A stretch of 64,000 nucleotides of DNA from Acidobacteria bacterium Ga0077551. Lineage in GTDB: Bacteria > Pseudomonadota > Alphaproteobacteria > Caulobacterales > Hyphomonadaceae. The notes beneath the pieces are model-generated. The model worked only from the letters and a program-made list of their open reading frames with translations, was not told where the DNA came from and did not search any database. The DNA lies in assembly GCA_001464545.1 (NCBI GenBank), contig LNFC01000017.1, positions 1 through 64,000 on the forward strand, read 5' to 3'. Of the stretch, positions 54,742 to 63,317 are shown in pieces. The position numbers and the translations under genes are program-made. Each line of letters begins with the position of its first letter. The first letter of the stretch is position 1.

Positions 54742-55581
54742 ATGAGCTTCACCATGCGACGATCCCAGGACCGCCCCGCCGTTCGCCCACCTCCGCGCGT
54801 GACGCCCGCTTCCATCATTGCGGTCGCCAGCGGCAAGGGCGGCGTCGGCAAGACCTTCATGTCGATCACGCTCGCCTCGGCGCTGGCGAAAGCCGGCCGC
54901 CGCGTTCTGCTGGTCGACGGCGACCTCGGCCTGGCCAACGTGGACGTCCAGCTCGGCATTGCGCCTGAAACCGATCTCGCCGCCGTCGTGGCCGGCTGGG
55001 TCGAACTCGATGACGCCGTCACCCCCGTCGATGGCGGGGCAGGCGGCGGCGGGTTTGACGTGCTGCCCGGCCGCTCCGGCTCCGGCGCGCTCGCGGAACT
55101 GCCCACCGAGGAAGTCGCGCGCCTCGCCGCAGGCCTCACCGCCCTCGCGCTCCAGTACGACCACCTCGTGCTCGATCTCGGCGCCGGCATCGAAGCCAAC
55201 TGCATGCGTCTTGCCCGCTCGGCCGACAAATCCCTCGTCGTCATCACCGACGACCCCGCGTCGATGACCGACGCCTACGCCTTCATCAAGGTGCTGAAAG
55301 GTTACGCGCCGAACGTCGAGCCGATCATCGCCATCAACCAGGCCGACACGCGCGCCGCTGGTCAGCGTACGTACGAAGCGATCGCCCGCGCGTGCACGAC
55401 TTTCCTCGGTTTCCGCCCGCGCCATGCGGGCACCGTCATGCGCGACCCGAAGGTTCGCGATGCAATCCGGTGTCAGAAGACACTGATTTCCACAGATCCC
55501 CAGGCACAGCCAGTTCAGGATGTAATGGCTATCGCTCAAATGCTGATCGGCGAGGGGCAACCCGCAACGATCGGAAATTGA
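54742..55581 (+). CDS. flhG: FlhG/MinD-like P-loop ATPase (MotR)
   Basis: A 279-residue ATPase of the MinD/ParA family. The deviant Walker A is intact (GKGGVGKT, residues 31-38), followed by LLVDGDLGLANVDVQLG, the A' motif, and LVLDLGAGI as Walker B. A short Ser/Arg/Pro-rich N-terminus and RTYEAIARACTTFLG with RDPKVRDAIR are typical of FlhG. It limits flagellar number with FlhF. I start at MSFTMRRS, 4 bp after the flhF stop; GAGGAG lies 12 bp upstream, so another start is possible. Confidence 0.85.
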   Translation: MSFTMRRSQDRPAVRPPPRVTPASIIAVASGKGGVGKTFMSITLASALAKAGRRVLLVDGDLGLANVDVQLGIAPETDLAAVVAGWVELDDAVTPVDGGAGGGGFDVLPGRSGSGALAELPTEEVARLAAGLTALALQYDHLVLDLGAGIEANCMRLARSADKSLVVITDDPASMTDAYAFIKVLKGYAPNVEPIIAINQADTRAAGQRTYEAIARACTTFLGFRPRHAGTVMRDPKVRDAIRCQKTLISTDPQAQPVQDVMAIAQMLIGEGQPATIGN

Positions 55582-55611
55582 TCCGTACTGGGAATTATGA
55601 AGATTTCGTCT

Positions 55612-55703
55612 GAGTCAAAGCGCCGCATTAACTTTTTGAATACCCTGCAGCGTTAAGATTCACAAAGGTTAACAATCGGGCTAAACCAGCCTCAAGCTGA
55701 TTC
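55612..55703 (+). promoter_or_regulatory. ctrA promoter region with three GANTC sites and TTAA elements
   Basis: GANTC methylation sites are at 55612 (GAGTC), 55657 (GATTC) and 55699 (GATTC). TTAA elements lie at 55628 (followed after 7 bp by AATA), 55653 and 55669 (TTAAC). In Caulobacter the ctrA P1 promoter is silenced by full CcrM methylation of GANTC, and CtrA binds TTAA-N7-TTAA at its own promoters; this cluster suggests the same logic here. None is a perfect CtrA full site. The core promoter hexamers are not assigned. Confidence 0.6.
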
Positions 55704-55715
55704 GGGAGACGAGCG

Positions 55716-56429
55716 ATGCGCGTCCTATTGATTGAAGATGACCGGGCACTGGCACGCTCCATTGAGCTGATGCTCAAGGCTGCCGGCTTCAACGTCTATA
55801 TGACGGACCTCGGTGAAGATGGCGTCGATCTGGGCAAGGTCTACGAGTACGACATGATCCTTCTCGATCTGTCGCTGCCGGACATCTCGGGCTTCGAAGT
55901 CCTGAAACAGCTGCGCATGAGCCGCGTCAACACGCCGGTCATGATCCTCTCGGGCAACCCGGACATCGAAGCGAAGGTGAAAACCCTCGGCTACGGCGCC
56001 GACGATTACCTCACCAAGCCGTTCAACAAGGACGAACTGATCGCGCGCATCACCGCGATCGTCCGCCGTTCGAAAGGCCATGCCGAAAGCGTCATCCGCA
56101 CCGGCGAAATCCTCGTCAACCTTGATGCCAAGACGGTCGAAGTCGAAGGCGACCGCGTACACCTGACCGGCAAGGAATACGCGATGTTCGAGCTGCTCTC
56201 CCTGCGCAAGGGCACGACGCTCACCAAGGAAATGTTCCTCAACCACCTCTACGGCGGCATGGACGAACCGGAACTCAAGATCATCGACGTGTTCATTTGT
56301 AAGCTCCGCAAGAAGCTGCAGCAGGCGACCGGCGGCAACCACTATATCGAGACCGTCTGGGGCCGCGGCTATGTGCTCCGGGACCCCCGCCCGGCGTCTA
56401 AGACCGGCGAAATCGAAGTCGCCGCCTAA
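55716..56429 (+). CDS. ctrA: Cell-cycle response regulator CtrA
   Basis: A 237-residue OmpR-type response regulator very close to Caulobacter CtrA. The receiver has the acidic pair IEDD at the start, the phospho-acceptor Asp51 in ILLDLSLPD, and the conserved Lys101 in TKPFNKDEL. The winged helix starts near [31 protein letters not shown]. The C-terminus EIEVAA ends in Ala-Ala, the ClpXP degradation signal of CtrA. It controls flagellar, division and replication genes. A strong terminator follows; flhF-flhG lie upstream. Confidence 0.97.
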   Translation: MRVLLIEDDRALARSIELMLKAAGFNVYMTDLGEDGVDLGKVYEYDMILLDLSLPDISGFEVLKQLRMSRVNTPVMILSGNPDIEAKVKTLGYGADDYLTKPFNKDELIARITAIVRRSKGHAESVIRTGEILVNLDAKTVEVEGDRVHLTGKEYAMFELLSLRKGTTLTKEMFLNHLYGGMDEPELKIIDVFICKLRKKLQQATGGNHYIETVWGRGYVLRDPRPASKTGEIEVAA

Positions 56430-56455
56430 GACGCCTCTTCAAGTTTGAACAGGTT

Positions 56456-56485
56456 TGCGCCCGGGAAGTCCGCTTCCCGGGCGCA
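56456..56485 (+). terminator. Rho-independent terminator of ctrA
   Basis: A perfect 13-bp stem, TGCGCCCGGGAAG-tccg-CTTCCCGGGCGCA, starts 27 bp after the ctrA stop, followed by gccctttct. The T-run is short, but stem and position are strong. It also separates ctrA from the convergent qorB-like gene. Confidence 0.82.
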
Positions 56486-56499
56486 GCCCTTTCTGGCGC

Positions 56500-57345
56500 T
56501 TAGCCCTTCAGTGCGGTGGCGACAGCCTCATGCAGCGGTGTGGTGGGGCGTCCAAGCAGCCGGCTCAGCGTTTTGTCTTCGCTGCAGAGTGCGCCTTGCG
56601 AGGCGCAGACGTCCCAAGCGGCGAGACCGTTGGCCAAATCGGTAGGCAGGCCAAGTCCCGCAAGTATCTTCGCATACTCCGCCTCCGGAAGGTTCACATA
56701 GGGCAGCGTGCGGCCGGTTTGGCGGGAGAGTTCTGCGGCAAGGTCTGCGAGCGAATAGCTCGTGTCGCCGGCGAGCTCGTAGGTCTTGCCATCGTGGCTA
56801 TTCGCAGTGAGCACGACTGCGGCAGCTTCCGCCAAGTCAGCGCGGGTGGCCGACGAGATCCTGCCCTCGCCCGCGCTGCCGATAAAGGCGCCGCCCGCTA
56901 ACGCGCCGGGGATCGAGCCTGTGTAATTCTCCGTGTACCAGCCATTGCGCAATATCGTGTGCGAAATGCCGGACGCCTTGAGCGCCGCTTCAGTGTCCAT
57001 GTGTTCCGGCGCGAGGCTCAGAGGTGATGTGTCGGCATGCAGCAGGCTCGTATAAACGATGCGCTTCACACCTGCGCGCTTCGCCGCGTCGATGGCATTG
57101 CGATGCTGTAGCTTGCGCTGACCGATCTCGTTTGAGGAGATGAGCAGCAGCGCTTCTACGCCCGTCAGGGCAGCGTCGAGCGTTTCGGGTTTCGTGTAAT
57201 CAGCAGCGCGGTCGGCAATACCGAGATCGCCTGCCTTATCCGGGCTGCGCACCAATGCAACCAGTTGATCCGCGGGCGCTTTTGCCAGCAGGGCTTTGAC
57301 GGTGAGGCGGCCGAGCTGGCCAGTCGCTCCGGTAACGGCAATCAT
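56500..57345 (-). CDS. NmrA-like NAD(P)H:quinone oxidoreductase (QorB/YtfG-like)
   Basis: A 281-residue atypical SDR. The cofactor motif GATGQLG is at residues 6-12; LVALVRSPDKA, GVKRIVYTSLLHAD, ISHTILRNGWYTEN and YELAGDTSYSLADLAAELS match QorB. It would reduce quinones with NADPH. It is divergent from an HxlR-type regulator (90 bp gap), the same pairing as ytfG-ytfH/qorR in other proteobacteria, which implies redox- or electrophile-responsive control. Confidence 0.87.
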   Translation of the reverse strand: MIAVTGATGQLGRLTVKALLAKAPADQLVALVRSPDKAGDLGIADRAADYTKPETLDAALTGVEALLLISSNEIGQRKLQHRNAIDAAKRAGVKRIVYTSLLHADTSPLSLAPEHMDTEAALKASGISHTILRNGWYTENYTGSIPGALAGGAFIGSAGEGRISSATRADLAEAAAVVLTANSHDGKTYELAGDTSYSLADLAAELSRQTGRTLPYVNLPEAEYAKILAGLGLPTDLANGLAAWDVCASQGALCSEDKTLSRLLGRPTTPLHEAVATALKG

Positions 57346-57404
57346 GTTGTGTCTCCTTGTGGACTTGCTTGGGACACCTCACGTATGGCTTAAGCTAACT
57401 ATTC

Positions 57405-57429
57405 GTAAGTACGCACACAAAGGTAAGTA
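57405..57429. promoter_or_regulatory. Direct repeat GTAAGTA in the qorB/hxlR divergent promoter
   Basis: GTAAGTA occurs at 57405-57411 and 57423-57429, 18 bp start to start, 5 bp before the HxlR ATG. The AT-rich gap separates the qorB-like gene and the HxlR gene. HxlR-family regulators bind paired repeats in such gaps, so this is a candidate operator. The ribosome site AAGGTAAG overlaps the second repeat. Confidence 0.45.
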
Positions 57430-57434
57430 TAAAA

Positions 57435-57848
57435 ATGAATCCGAAACCACCCGTCGTGGCTCGGGCTTCCTTGTCCGAAGCCTTTGAACGTGGTCACCTT
57501 TTTGCGGAAGCCTGTCCGTCGCGGGAGGTGCTGAAGCACGTTACGAGTCGCTGGGGTGTGCTGGTGTTCATAGCGCTTCTCACAGGTACTCACCGTTTCA
57601 GCGAGTTGCGAAAGAAGATCGGCGGCGTCAGCGAGCGGATGCTGGCCCAAACGCTGCAGTGGCTGGAGGAAGATGGCTTCGTCCTGCGCGTCTCTTATCC
57701 TGTGGTGCCGCCGCACGTCGAATACAGCCTCACGCCGCTCGGCGAGGAAGCAGGCGCGCGCGTGCGCGAACTGGCCGACTGGATCGAGGTAAACCTGCCG
57801 CGCGTCGAAGAGGGGCGTCAGCAGCGCAGCCTGGCGACCCAAGGCTGA
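57435..57848 (+). CDS. HxlR family transcriptional regulator
   Basis: A 137-residue winged-helix regulator. CPSREVLKHVTSRWGVLVFIALLTGTHRFSELRKKIGGVSERMLAQTLQWLEEDGFVLRVSYPVVPPHVEYSLTPLGEE is the full HxlR domain, with an N-terminal Cys in EACPSREV near residue 30. In QorR/HypR-type members such a Cys senses disulfide or electrophile stress. Divergent from the qorB-like gene it most likely represses. Confidence 0.9.
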   Translation: MNPKPPVVARASLSEAFERGHLFAEACPSREVLKHVTSRWGVLVFIALLTGTHRFSELRKKIGGVSERMLAQTLQWLEEDGFVLRVSYPVVPPHVEYSLTPLGEEAGARVRELADWIEVNLPRVEEGRQQRSLATQG

Positions 57849-57927
57849 CTTGTTGGGAGCCAGGAGCGAAAGTAGTTGCGAGGCTGCAAAATTGACGGGT
57901 GACTTTGAAGGTCTCGTCGCCAGGAGA

Positions 57928-58383
57928 TCAACTCTTTCGACGCGCCTCGTCCGTACCCAGACGGGCGAGCTCATCGGCGCGGTCATTGTTCGGGTCGCCC
58001 GAATGTCCCTTCACCCATTTCCAGGTGATGTCATGGCGCGCGCAGGCCTCTTCCATCGCCATCCACAGTTCCTGGTTCTTCACCGGTTTCTTGTCGGCGG
58101 TTTTCCAGCCGTTGCGCTTCCAGCCCTTGATCCATTTCGTCAGGCCGTCCTTCACATAGGTCGAGTCCACATGCAGCGTGACCTTCGACGGTTTCTTCAG
58201 CACGTTCAGCGCCTCGATCACCGCCATCATTTCCATCCGGTTGTTGGTCGTCGCCGGATCGCCGCCATAGATTTCCTTGACGTGGCCGCCCGCCCGCATG
58301 ATCGCGCCCCAGCCGCCGGGGCCGGGATTGCCGCTGCATGCGCCGTCGGTCCAGATTTCGATCGTGTCGATGGTATCGGTCAT
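57928..58383 (-). CDS. rnhA: Ribonuclease HI
   Basis: A 151-residue endonuclease that cleaves RNA in RNA-DNA hybrids. Catalytic residues by motif are Asp13 ([16 protein letters not shown]), Glu51 ([13 protein letters not shown]), Asp73 (VDSTYV) and Asp137 (RADELA); the basic handle [21 protein letters not shown] is present. Start at MTDTIDTIE; the open frame continues upstream without homology. Length equals E. coli RNase HI (155). In many alphaproteobacteria it directly follows thrB; here a membrane-protein gene sits between. Confidence 0.96.
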   Translation of the reverse strand: MTDTIDTIEIWTDGACSGNPGPGGWGAIMRAGGHVKEIYGGDPATTNNRMEMMAVIEALNVLKKPSKVTLHVDSTYVKDGLTKWIKGWKRNGWKTADKKPVKNQELWMAMEEACARHDITWKWVKGHSGDPNNDRADELARLGTDEARRKS

Positions 58384-58424
58384 GGCCCGCGAGGTGGCCC
58401 GCTTCGCCGGATGCGTCAAGCCGC

Positions 58425-58985
58425 TCAGAAAACGCTGAGATCCACCTCGGTCAGCTGTTTGGCCGGTGCCACGATCCGGTGCAGCAGGAAGCCGCAGAAC
58501 GCGCCCGCCGCCCCGCCGATCGCGCCGCCCGAGACCAGCGCGCCCGCGGCCGCCGCTGCCCCGCCGAACCATCCGAAAACAAAGGTCGTGCCGCCCACAA
58601 GGATGGCGCCCCAGACCGCGCCCCAGCGCAGGTACGGCATCAGCGCCGTGATGCCCCGGTGCGGCAGGCGCCCGATCGACAGGCCAAGCGCCAGCGCCGC
58701 CGCCGGCACCGTGATGAAGAACAGGAAGAAGTTCAGCGCCGCCAACTGCAGCCCGGTCTGCACGCCGCTGAGAAACCCGGTCTGCCCCACGGCCAGCCCG
58801 CCCCAGCCCAGGATGCCGAAGGCCAGTTCCATCAGTCCAAGGAAGACATACCCCATCAGCGTCACGCTCACGCAGGCCGCAAAGGAGGACACCAGCAACG
58901 CCAGCCGGATCCGCTTTACGCGCTTCGGCCGGGGCGATGTCGCATAGGCGGGAAGCTCGTTGCTGCTTTCCGCATCGCTGGTCAT
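58425..58985 (-). CDS. Hypothetical membrane protein between thrB and rnhA
   Basis: A 186-residue protein with a basic N-terminus ([13 protein letters not shown]) and about four TM helices (about 28-50, 55-65, 85-110, 125-170). The last helix region is Gly/Ala-rich ([26 protein letters not shown]). No family is recognised. Its ATG overlaps the thrB stop by 4 bp, so it is translated with thrB, and rnhA follows 41 bp on. Confidence 0.65.
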   Translation of the reverse strand: MTSDAESSNELPAYATSPRPKRVKRIRLALLVSSFAACVSVTLMGYVFLGLMELAFGILGWGGLAVGQTGFLSGVQTGLQLAALNFFLFFITVPAAALALGLSIGRLPHRGITALMPYLRWGAVWGAILVGGTTFVFGWFGGAAAAAGALVSGGAIGGAAGAFCGFLLHRIVAPAKQLTEVDLSVF

Positions 58986-59968
58986 GCCCCGTATCCTTCC
59001 GCACCCTTCATGCGCAGATGGAACGCGAGGCGTGCGGCATATTCAAGAGGGTTCTTTGGCCGCACCAAGGCGCCAGCCGGGGTCGAGGTCCAATCCACCA
59101 GCCGCGTCAGGAAGAAACGCATCGCCGAGCCAAGGCAGAGCACGGGCAGAGCGTCCAACTCTTCCCGCGCCAGCGGACGCACGGACTGGTAGCCCGCGAT
59201 CAGCGCCGCGCCTTTGGAAAAGTTGAACTCCAGCCGCGAGGCGTCAGACGCATTGCCTTCATCGAAGGCCCAAGCGTTCAGGCATACGGCCAGATCATAG
59301 GCCAGCACATCTGTGCAGGCGAAATAGAAGTCGATGGCGCCGGAAAACCCATCGCCGAGGAAGAAGGCATTGTCCGGAAACAGGTCCGCATGGATTGTCC
59401 CGCGCGGCAGGTCTGCGAAACTGCTCCGCGCCCGGAGGATCTCGGTGAGGGCGGCGTCAACCGTCTCCGAAAGTCCCGCCTGTAGCGCATTGGCATCCCC
59501 GGCCCGGCCCGCCCAGAGCGGCGCCCAGGCTTTCGGCCCGAGGGAGTTCTCGCGCGTCATCGCAAAGTCGGAGAGTGCCAGATGCATCTTCGCAAGGCCT
59601 TCGCCCAGCGCCCGGCACTGGCGCACATTCGGCCGCCGCGGCGACAGCCCGTCAAGGAAGGTGATGATCACCGCCGGCCGGCCTTCCAGCGTGCGCAGTG
59701 CCAAGCTATCCCGCCCCATCACCGGTTCGGGGCAGGGATAGCCCTTGCCGGCAAGATGCTGTTTCAGGCCGATGAAATACGGCAGCTCCGCCGCGTTCAC
59801 CCGCTTCTCGAACAGCGTCAGGATGAAGCGTCCTTTTTCCGTCTCGAGATAATAGTTCGAATTCTCCACGCCCTCGGCGATGCCCTTGAAAGCCAGGGCC
59901 GCGCCGAGGTCGTAGGCGGAGAGGAACTCCGCCAACGCCTCATCGGAAACTTGCGTGTAGACCGCCAT
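58982..59968 (-). CDS. thrB: Homoserine kinase (ThrB, APH-fold type)
   Basis: A 328-residue enzyme of the choline-kinase/APH-like ThrB family found in alphaproteobacteria, unlike the GHMP-type of E. coli. Motifs: [34 protein letters not shown], catalytic loop [12 protein letters not shown] and metal Asp in [23 protein letters not shown]. It phosphorylates homoserine on the way to threonine. Overlaps the membrane-protein gene by 4 bp. Confidence 0.95.
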   Translation of the reverse strand: MAVYTQVSDEALAEFLSAYDLGAALAFKGIAEGVENSNYYLETEKGRFILTLFEKRVNAAELPYFIGLKQHLAGKGYPCPEPVMGRDSLALRTLEGRPAVIITFLDGLSPRRPNVRQCRALGEGLAKMHLALSDFAMTRENSLGPKAWAPLWAGRAGDANALQAGLSETVDAALTEILRARSSFADLPRGTIHADLFPDNAFFLGDGFSGAIDFYFACTDVLAYDLAVCLNAWAFDEGNASDASRLEFNFSKGAALIAGYQSVRPLAREELDALPVLCLGSAMRFFLTRLVDWTSTPAGALVRPKNPLEYAARLAFHLRMKGAEGYGA

Positions 59969-59977
59969 CCTGCCGGA

Positions 59978-61480
59978 CTAAGCGGTCTTGTTCACCATGT
60001 CACGTACCAGTGTCTTGCCCGCCAGCAGGTAGTGCAGGGCGGCCCAGGCATACAGGGCGTTGAATATGATGATCGACCATTGCAGTCCGCGAGCGTCAGC
60101 GCTCACACAGGTTGCCAGCTGCTCGGCATTCAGGGCTACTGCTGCCTTGCAGATGTCGAGCGTCAGTCCGAGGTCCGCTCCTGACAGGAAGCTGGATTTG
60201 AGGAACGTAGAAAGCGCACCGATAATCGGCGGGCCAAGCCCGTAGCCGAGCAGGTTGACAACGAACAAGGTCACGGCGACTGCGCTTGCACGCATTCTGC
60301 TGTCCACAACGCCTCCAGAGACAGCATACATTGGGCCCAGATAGAAGTAGTGGATCATTGCTGCGATCATCAGGAAGGGCATGGCCAGCCAGAGATTATC
60401 GACAGAGTATCCAATCGCATAAAGGGGCACCGAAAGGCCCATACCAAGCGCGGGAAGCCAGGAAAGCGAAGTCGGGCGGGTCTTCGCCATCTTGTCCGAG
60501 AGGTATCCCGAAAGGAAGACACCGATCGCGGCCATGACACCAAGAATCACACCAAACAGAAGTGCTGCCTGTTGCAGGTTCAGCCCGTGAGTGCGGATCA
60601 GGAAGGAGGTCGTGAACTGACCGACACCGTAACCGATGAAAGACGCAATGGTCGCGCCTGCAACAACGTGTACGTAGGCGGGCTTCTTCATTAGAATTTT
60701 CAGAACCTGAACAAAGCTCGTGCGCTCCCCGGTCTTGTTCTGAAGTTCCGGTGGATCGGAGTAACCCCGGGGCGGCTCACGGATTGTCAGGAACACGACC
60801 AAGCCAAGCAGCAAGCCAGGTAGTCCAACTACGACGAATGCGACGCGCCATCCTTCAATGGAAGGCCAATCCAGCATGTTGAGCGCCCATGTCCAGCCCC
60901 AGTCCGTCAGCGCCGCTGCGATCTGTGCCCCACTGAGATTGCCGGCCACGAATGCACCGAAGACCGCAGCAAACATGCCCCCCAAGGGCACACCAAGAGC
61001 ATAGATCGAAACCGCTGTGGCGCGGCTGCCAGGCTTGAAATAGTCTGCAATAAGGGATTGCGCAGGCGGTGTGCAGCCCGCCTCCCCGACGCTGACCCCG
61101 ATGCGAAACAGGAACAGCATCAGGAAAGTCGTTGCAAACCCGCAGAGAACCGTCATCAGGCTCCAGAATACAACCGCGGCCGCGATGATACCGACGCGAT
61201 GTGAGCGCTCTGAAAAGCGTGCGATCGGGATGCCCAGCATGGTATAGAGAATGGCGAAGGCAGGACCGCCCAACAGGCCCATCTGCCAGTCTTCAACGCC
61301 GAACGAGTTTTTGATGGGTTCCGTAAGGATGTTGATGATCGTGCGGTCAATGAAATTGAAGATGTAGACCAGTAGCAGCGAGCCGAGGACATAGCTGCGA
61401 TAAGCTTTGGTTCCAAACCCCGTCTCGTGGGGCGGGAGGCTCACAGCTTGCGTCTGGCTCGAATTGGCGGCGTCGGTCAT
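59978..61480 (-). CDS. Spinster-type MFS transporter
   Basis: A 500-residue permease with about 12 TM helices. GTKAYRSYVLGSLLLVYIFNFIDRTIINIL at the N-terminus, VSVGEAGCTPPAQSLIADYF and LTIREPPRGYSDP are typical of the spinster-like group common in Hyphomonadaceae and sphingomonads. Substrate unknown. The next gene upstream encodes a close relative; the two show the same N-terminal and GEAGCTPPA motifs, so they look like an old tandem duplication. It lies 9 bp from thrB. Confidence 0.88.
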   Translation of the reverse strand: MTDAANSSQTQAVSLPPHETGFGTKAYRSYVLGSLLLVYIFNFIDRTIINILTEPIKNSFGVEDWQMGLLGGPAFAILYTMLGIPIARFSERSHRVGIIAAAVVFWSLMTVLCGFATTFLMLFLFRIGVSVGEAGCTPPAQSLIADYFKPGSRATAVSIYALGVPLGGMFAAVFGAFVAGNLSGAQIAAALTDWGWTWALNMLDWPSIEGWRVAFVVVGLPGLLLGLVVFLTIREPPRGYSDPPELQNKTGERTSFVQVLKILMKKPAYVHVVAGATIASFIGYGVGQFTTSFLIRTHGLNLQQAALLFGVILGVMAAIGVFLSGYLSDKMAKTRPTSLSWLPALGMGLSVPLYAIGYSVDNLWLAMPFLMIAAMIHYFYLGPMYAVSGGVVDSRMRASAVAVTLFVVNLLGYGLGPPIIGALSTFLKSSFLSGADLGLTLDICKAAVALNAEQLATCVSADARGLQWSIIIFNALYAWAALHYLLAGKTLVRDMVNKTA

Positions 61481-61517
61481 AGGCGTCTCCAGTTAAAGGC
61501 GGTAGGGCATTGCGAAA

Positions 61518-63011
61518 TCAGGTAGCAGGGCTCCAGCGGTCCTTCTGGTAGGTGCGGGCGGCGAGGAAATAGAACAGGGCAGCAATGCCGAAGAAGAGCA
61601 CGGTCGCCACCATCGACTGGCGCAGGCCCTCGGCATAGGCCGAGCAGAGCGCCGGGCCGGTTTCGCCCAGTTCTGCAATGCGCCCGGCGCAAAGGCCTGG
61701 ATTGAAGGTCGCGAAAGCCTCTTCAAGTCCGGCTTTCTTGACGATGCCGCCCATGAAGGCGCTGCTCATCATGCCGGTGAAGAGAGGACCGATGCCATTG
61801 CCGATGAGGCTGATGATCAGCAGCATCACCGACACGGTCGTGGCGCGCGAGCGCGGGCTGACGATCGAGGTCGACACCGTGTACTGCGCGCCGAGATAGG
61901 CGTAGTGTGCGATGGCCGCGATGACCCAGAGCCAGAAGGCCATCGTCAGGGTCGGGCTGAGGAAGGCGCCGACATAAGCGGGAATCGCGATCAGCAGACC
62001 GACACCTGGCAGCCAGGCGGCGACGGACGGAAAGCGCGGCGACAATTTCTCGGAGAGGAACCCGCCCGCGAAGGTGCCGAACGCGGCGACGGCCGCCAGC
62101 GGCGCGCCGTAGTTCATGGCGGCTTCGGCGACGCTGACCCCGTGCACGCGCATCAGGAACGGCGCCTGGAAACTGATCAGACCGTATCCGACGAATGCCA
62201 CGAAAGCGGCCCCGAGTGACAGCGTCCAGAAGGTCGGCTTCCGGCCGAATTCCTTGAACGCTTCGAAGAAGCCGGCCTTGTCCGGGATCGCCGATTTCGG
62301 ATCCGAGAATCCGCGCGGCGGTTCACGAACGGTCAGCCAGAAGATCAACGCCACGAGGATTCCCGGTACGCCGACGATCACGAAGACGAGGCGCCAGCCT
62401 TCCACTTCCGCCCAATTCACCCCGGTGAACAGGAATTCCAGGCCGATGGCATTCATCCAGCCGCCGAATGTCTCGCCCTTCAGGCTGGCGAGTTGGCCGC
62501 CAAAGAGTTGGGCCAGGACGCCGCCGATGGTGACGCCCATCGAATAGATGCCGATGGCGTTGGCGCGGCTCTTGGGCGGGTAGTAGTCGGTGATGATCGA
62601 GTTGGCGGGCGGCGTGCACCCGGCTTCGCCGATCGCAACACCAATCCGGAAGACAAGCAGCCAGAGGAAACTGGCGGCAAGGCCGCAGAACACTGTCATC
62701 AGCGACCAGATGACGACGCAAAGCGCTATGATCTTCACCCGGTTGGACCTGTCGGCCCACATCGCGATCGGGATGCCCATGATCGCATAGAACAGCGCGA
62801 AAGGCGGCCCAGTCAGCAGGCCCCATTGCGCATCGCTGAGCGAGAACGTGTTGATGATCGGCTGAGCGACGACCGTGATGACGGTGCGGTCGATAAAGTT
62901 CAGCGTGTATATGAGCGTCAGGGCGATGAGGACATAAGAGCGATAGCCCTTTGAGCCGTAGCCCGTGATGTGCCCGTTCGCGCTGTCAGCCGCAGCTGCA
63001 GTGGCCGTCAT
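61518..63011 (-). CDS. Spinster-type MFS transporter (tandem paralogue)
   Basis: A 497-residue permease. SKGYRSYVLIALTLIYTLNFIDRTVITVV, VAIGEAGCTPPANSIITDYY and WLTVREPPRGFSDPK parallel the neighbour at 59978-61480, and the two genes lie 37 bp apart on the same strand. Length, loop sizes and the C-terminal FLAARTYQKDRWSPAT (partner: YLLAGKTLVRD) show divergence after duplication. I start at MTATAAAADS; upstream codons have no homology. Confidence 0.88.
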   Translation of the reverse strand: MTATAAAADSANGHITGYGSKGYRSYVLIALTLIYTLNFIDRTVITVVAQPIINTFSLSDAQWGLLTGPPFALFYAIMGIPIAMWADRSNRVKIIALCVVIWSLMTVFCGLAASFLWLLVFRIGVAIGEAGCTPPANSIITDYYPPKSRANAIGIYSMGVTIGGVLAQLFGGQLASLKGETFGGWMNAIGLEFLFTGVNWAEVEGWRLVFVIVGVPGILVALIFWLTVREPPRGFSDPKSAIPDKAGFFEAFKEFGRKPTFWTLSLGAAFVAFVGYGLISFQAPFLMRVHGVSVAEAAMNYGAPLAAVAAFGTFAGGFLSEKLSPRFPSVAAWLPGVGLLIAIPAYVGAFLSPTLTMAFWLWVIAAIAHYAYLGAQYTVSTSIVSPRSRATTVSVMLLIISLIGNGIGPLFTGMMSSAFMGGIVKKAGLEEAFATFNPGLCAGRIAELGETGPALCSAYAEGLRQSMVATVLFFGIAALFYFLAARTYQKDRWSPAT

Positions 63012-63212
63012 TGTCTGTCTCGCCTCCCAGGGGAAACGCGCTTCTGTCGGCGCGCTGTGATGTGGCGTGACGGTAACCTCACCGCAGCCGCCTGCAAGCC
63101 TTATCGTCAGGGCAGGCCAAGGGGCCCCGGCTTTTCCCCTCCGCCGGGCGTTGAATCCGGCGCGCTCGAGGCTTAGTTTCCGGATGCAAGCCACACACAG
63201 GAGCGCTGCGCC

Positions 63213-63317
63213 ATGTATATCGCCCGCAAAATGACCGCCCTCGGATCAATTTGCCGGATGAGCCCTGTCCATGCCCGCTTCAATCACCCTGTCTTCGCTC
63301 AACTTTGCCCTGCCTGA
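63213..63317 (+). CDS. Possible 34-codon upstream ORF overlapping the ABC-F start
   Basis: The frame starts MYIARKMTALG and ends FAQLCPA. AGGAG lies 8 bp before its ATG, a better ribosome site than that of the ABC-F gene, whose start (63271) it overlaps in another frame. No family similarity. It could be a leader peptide or only a chance ORF. Confidence 0.3.
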   Translation: MYIARKMTALGSICRMSPVHARFNHPVFAQLCPA

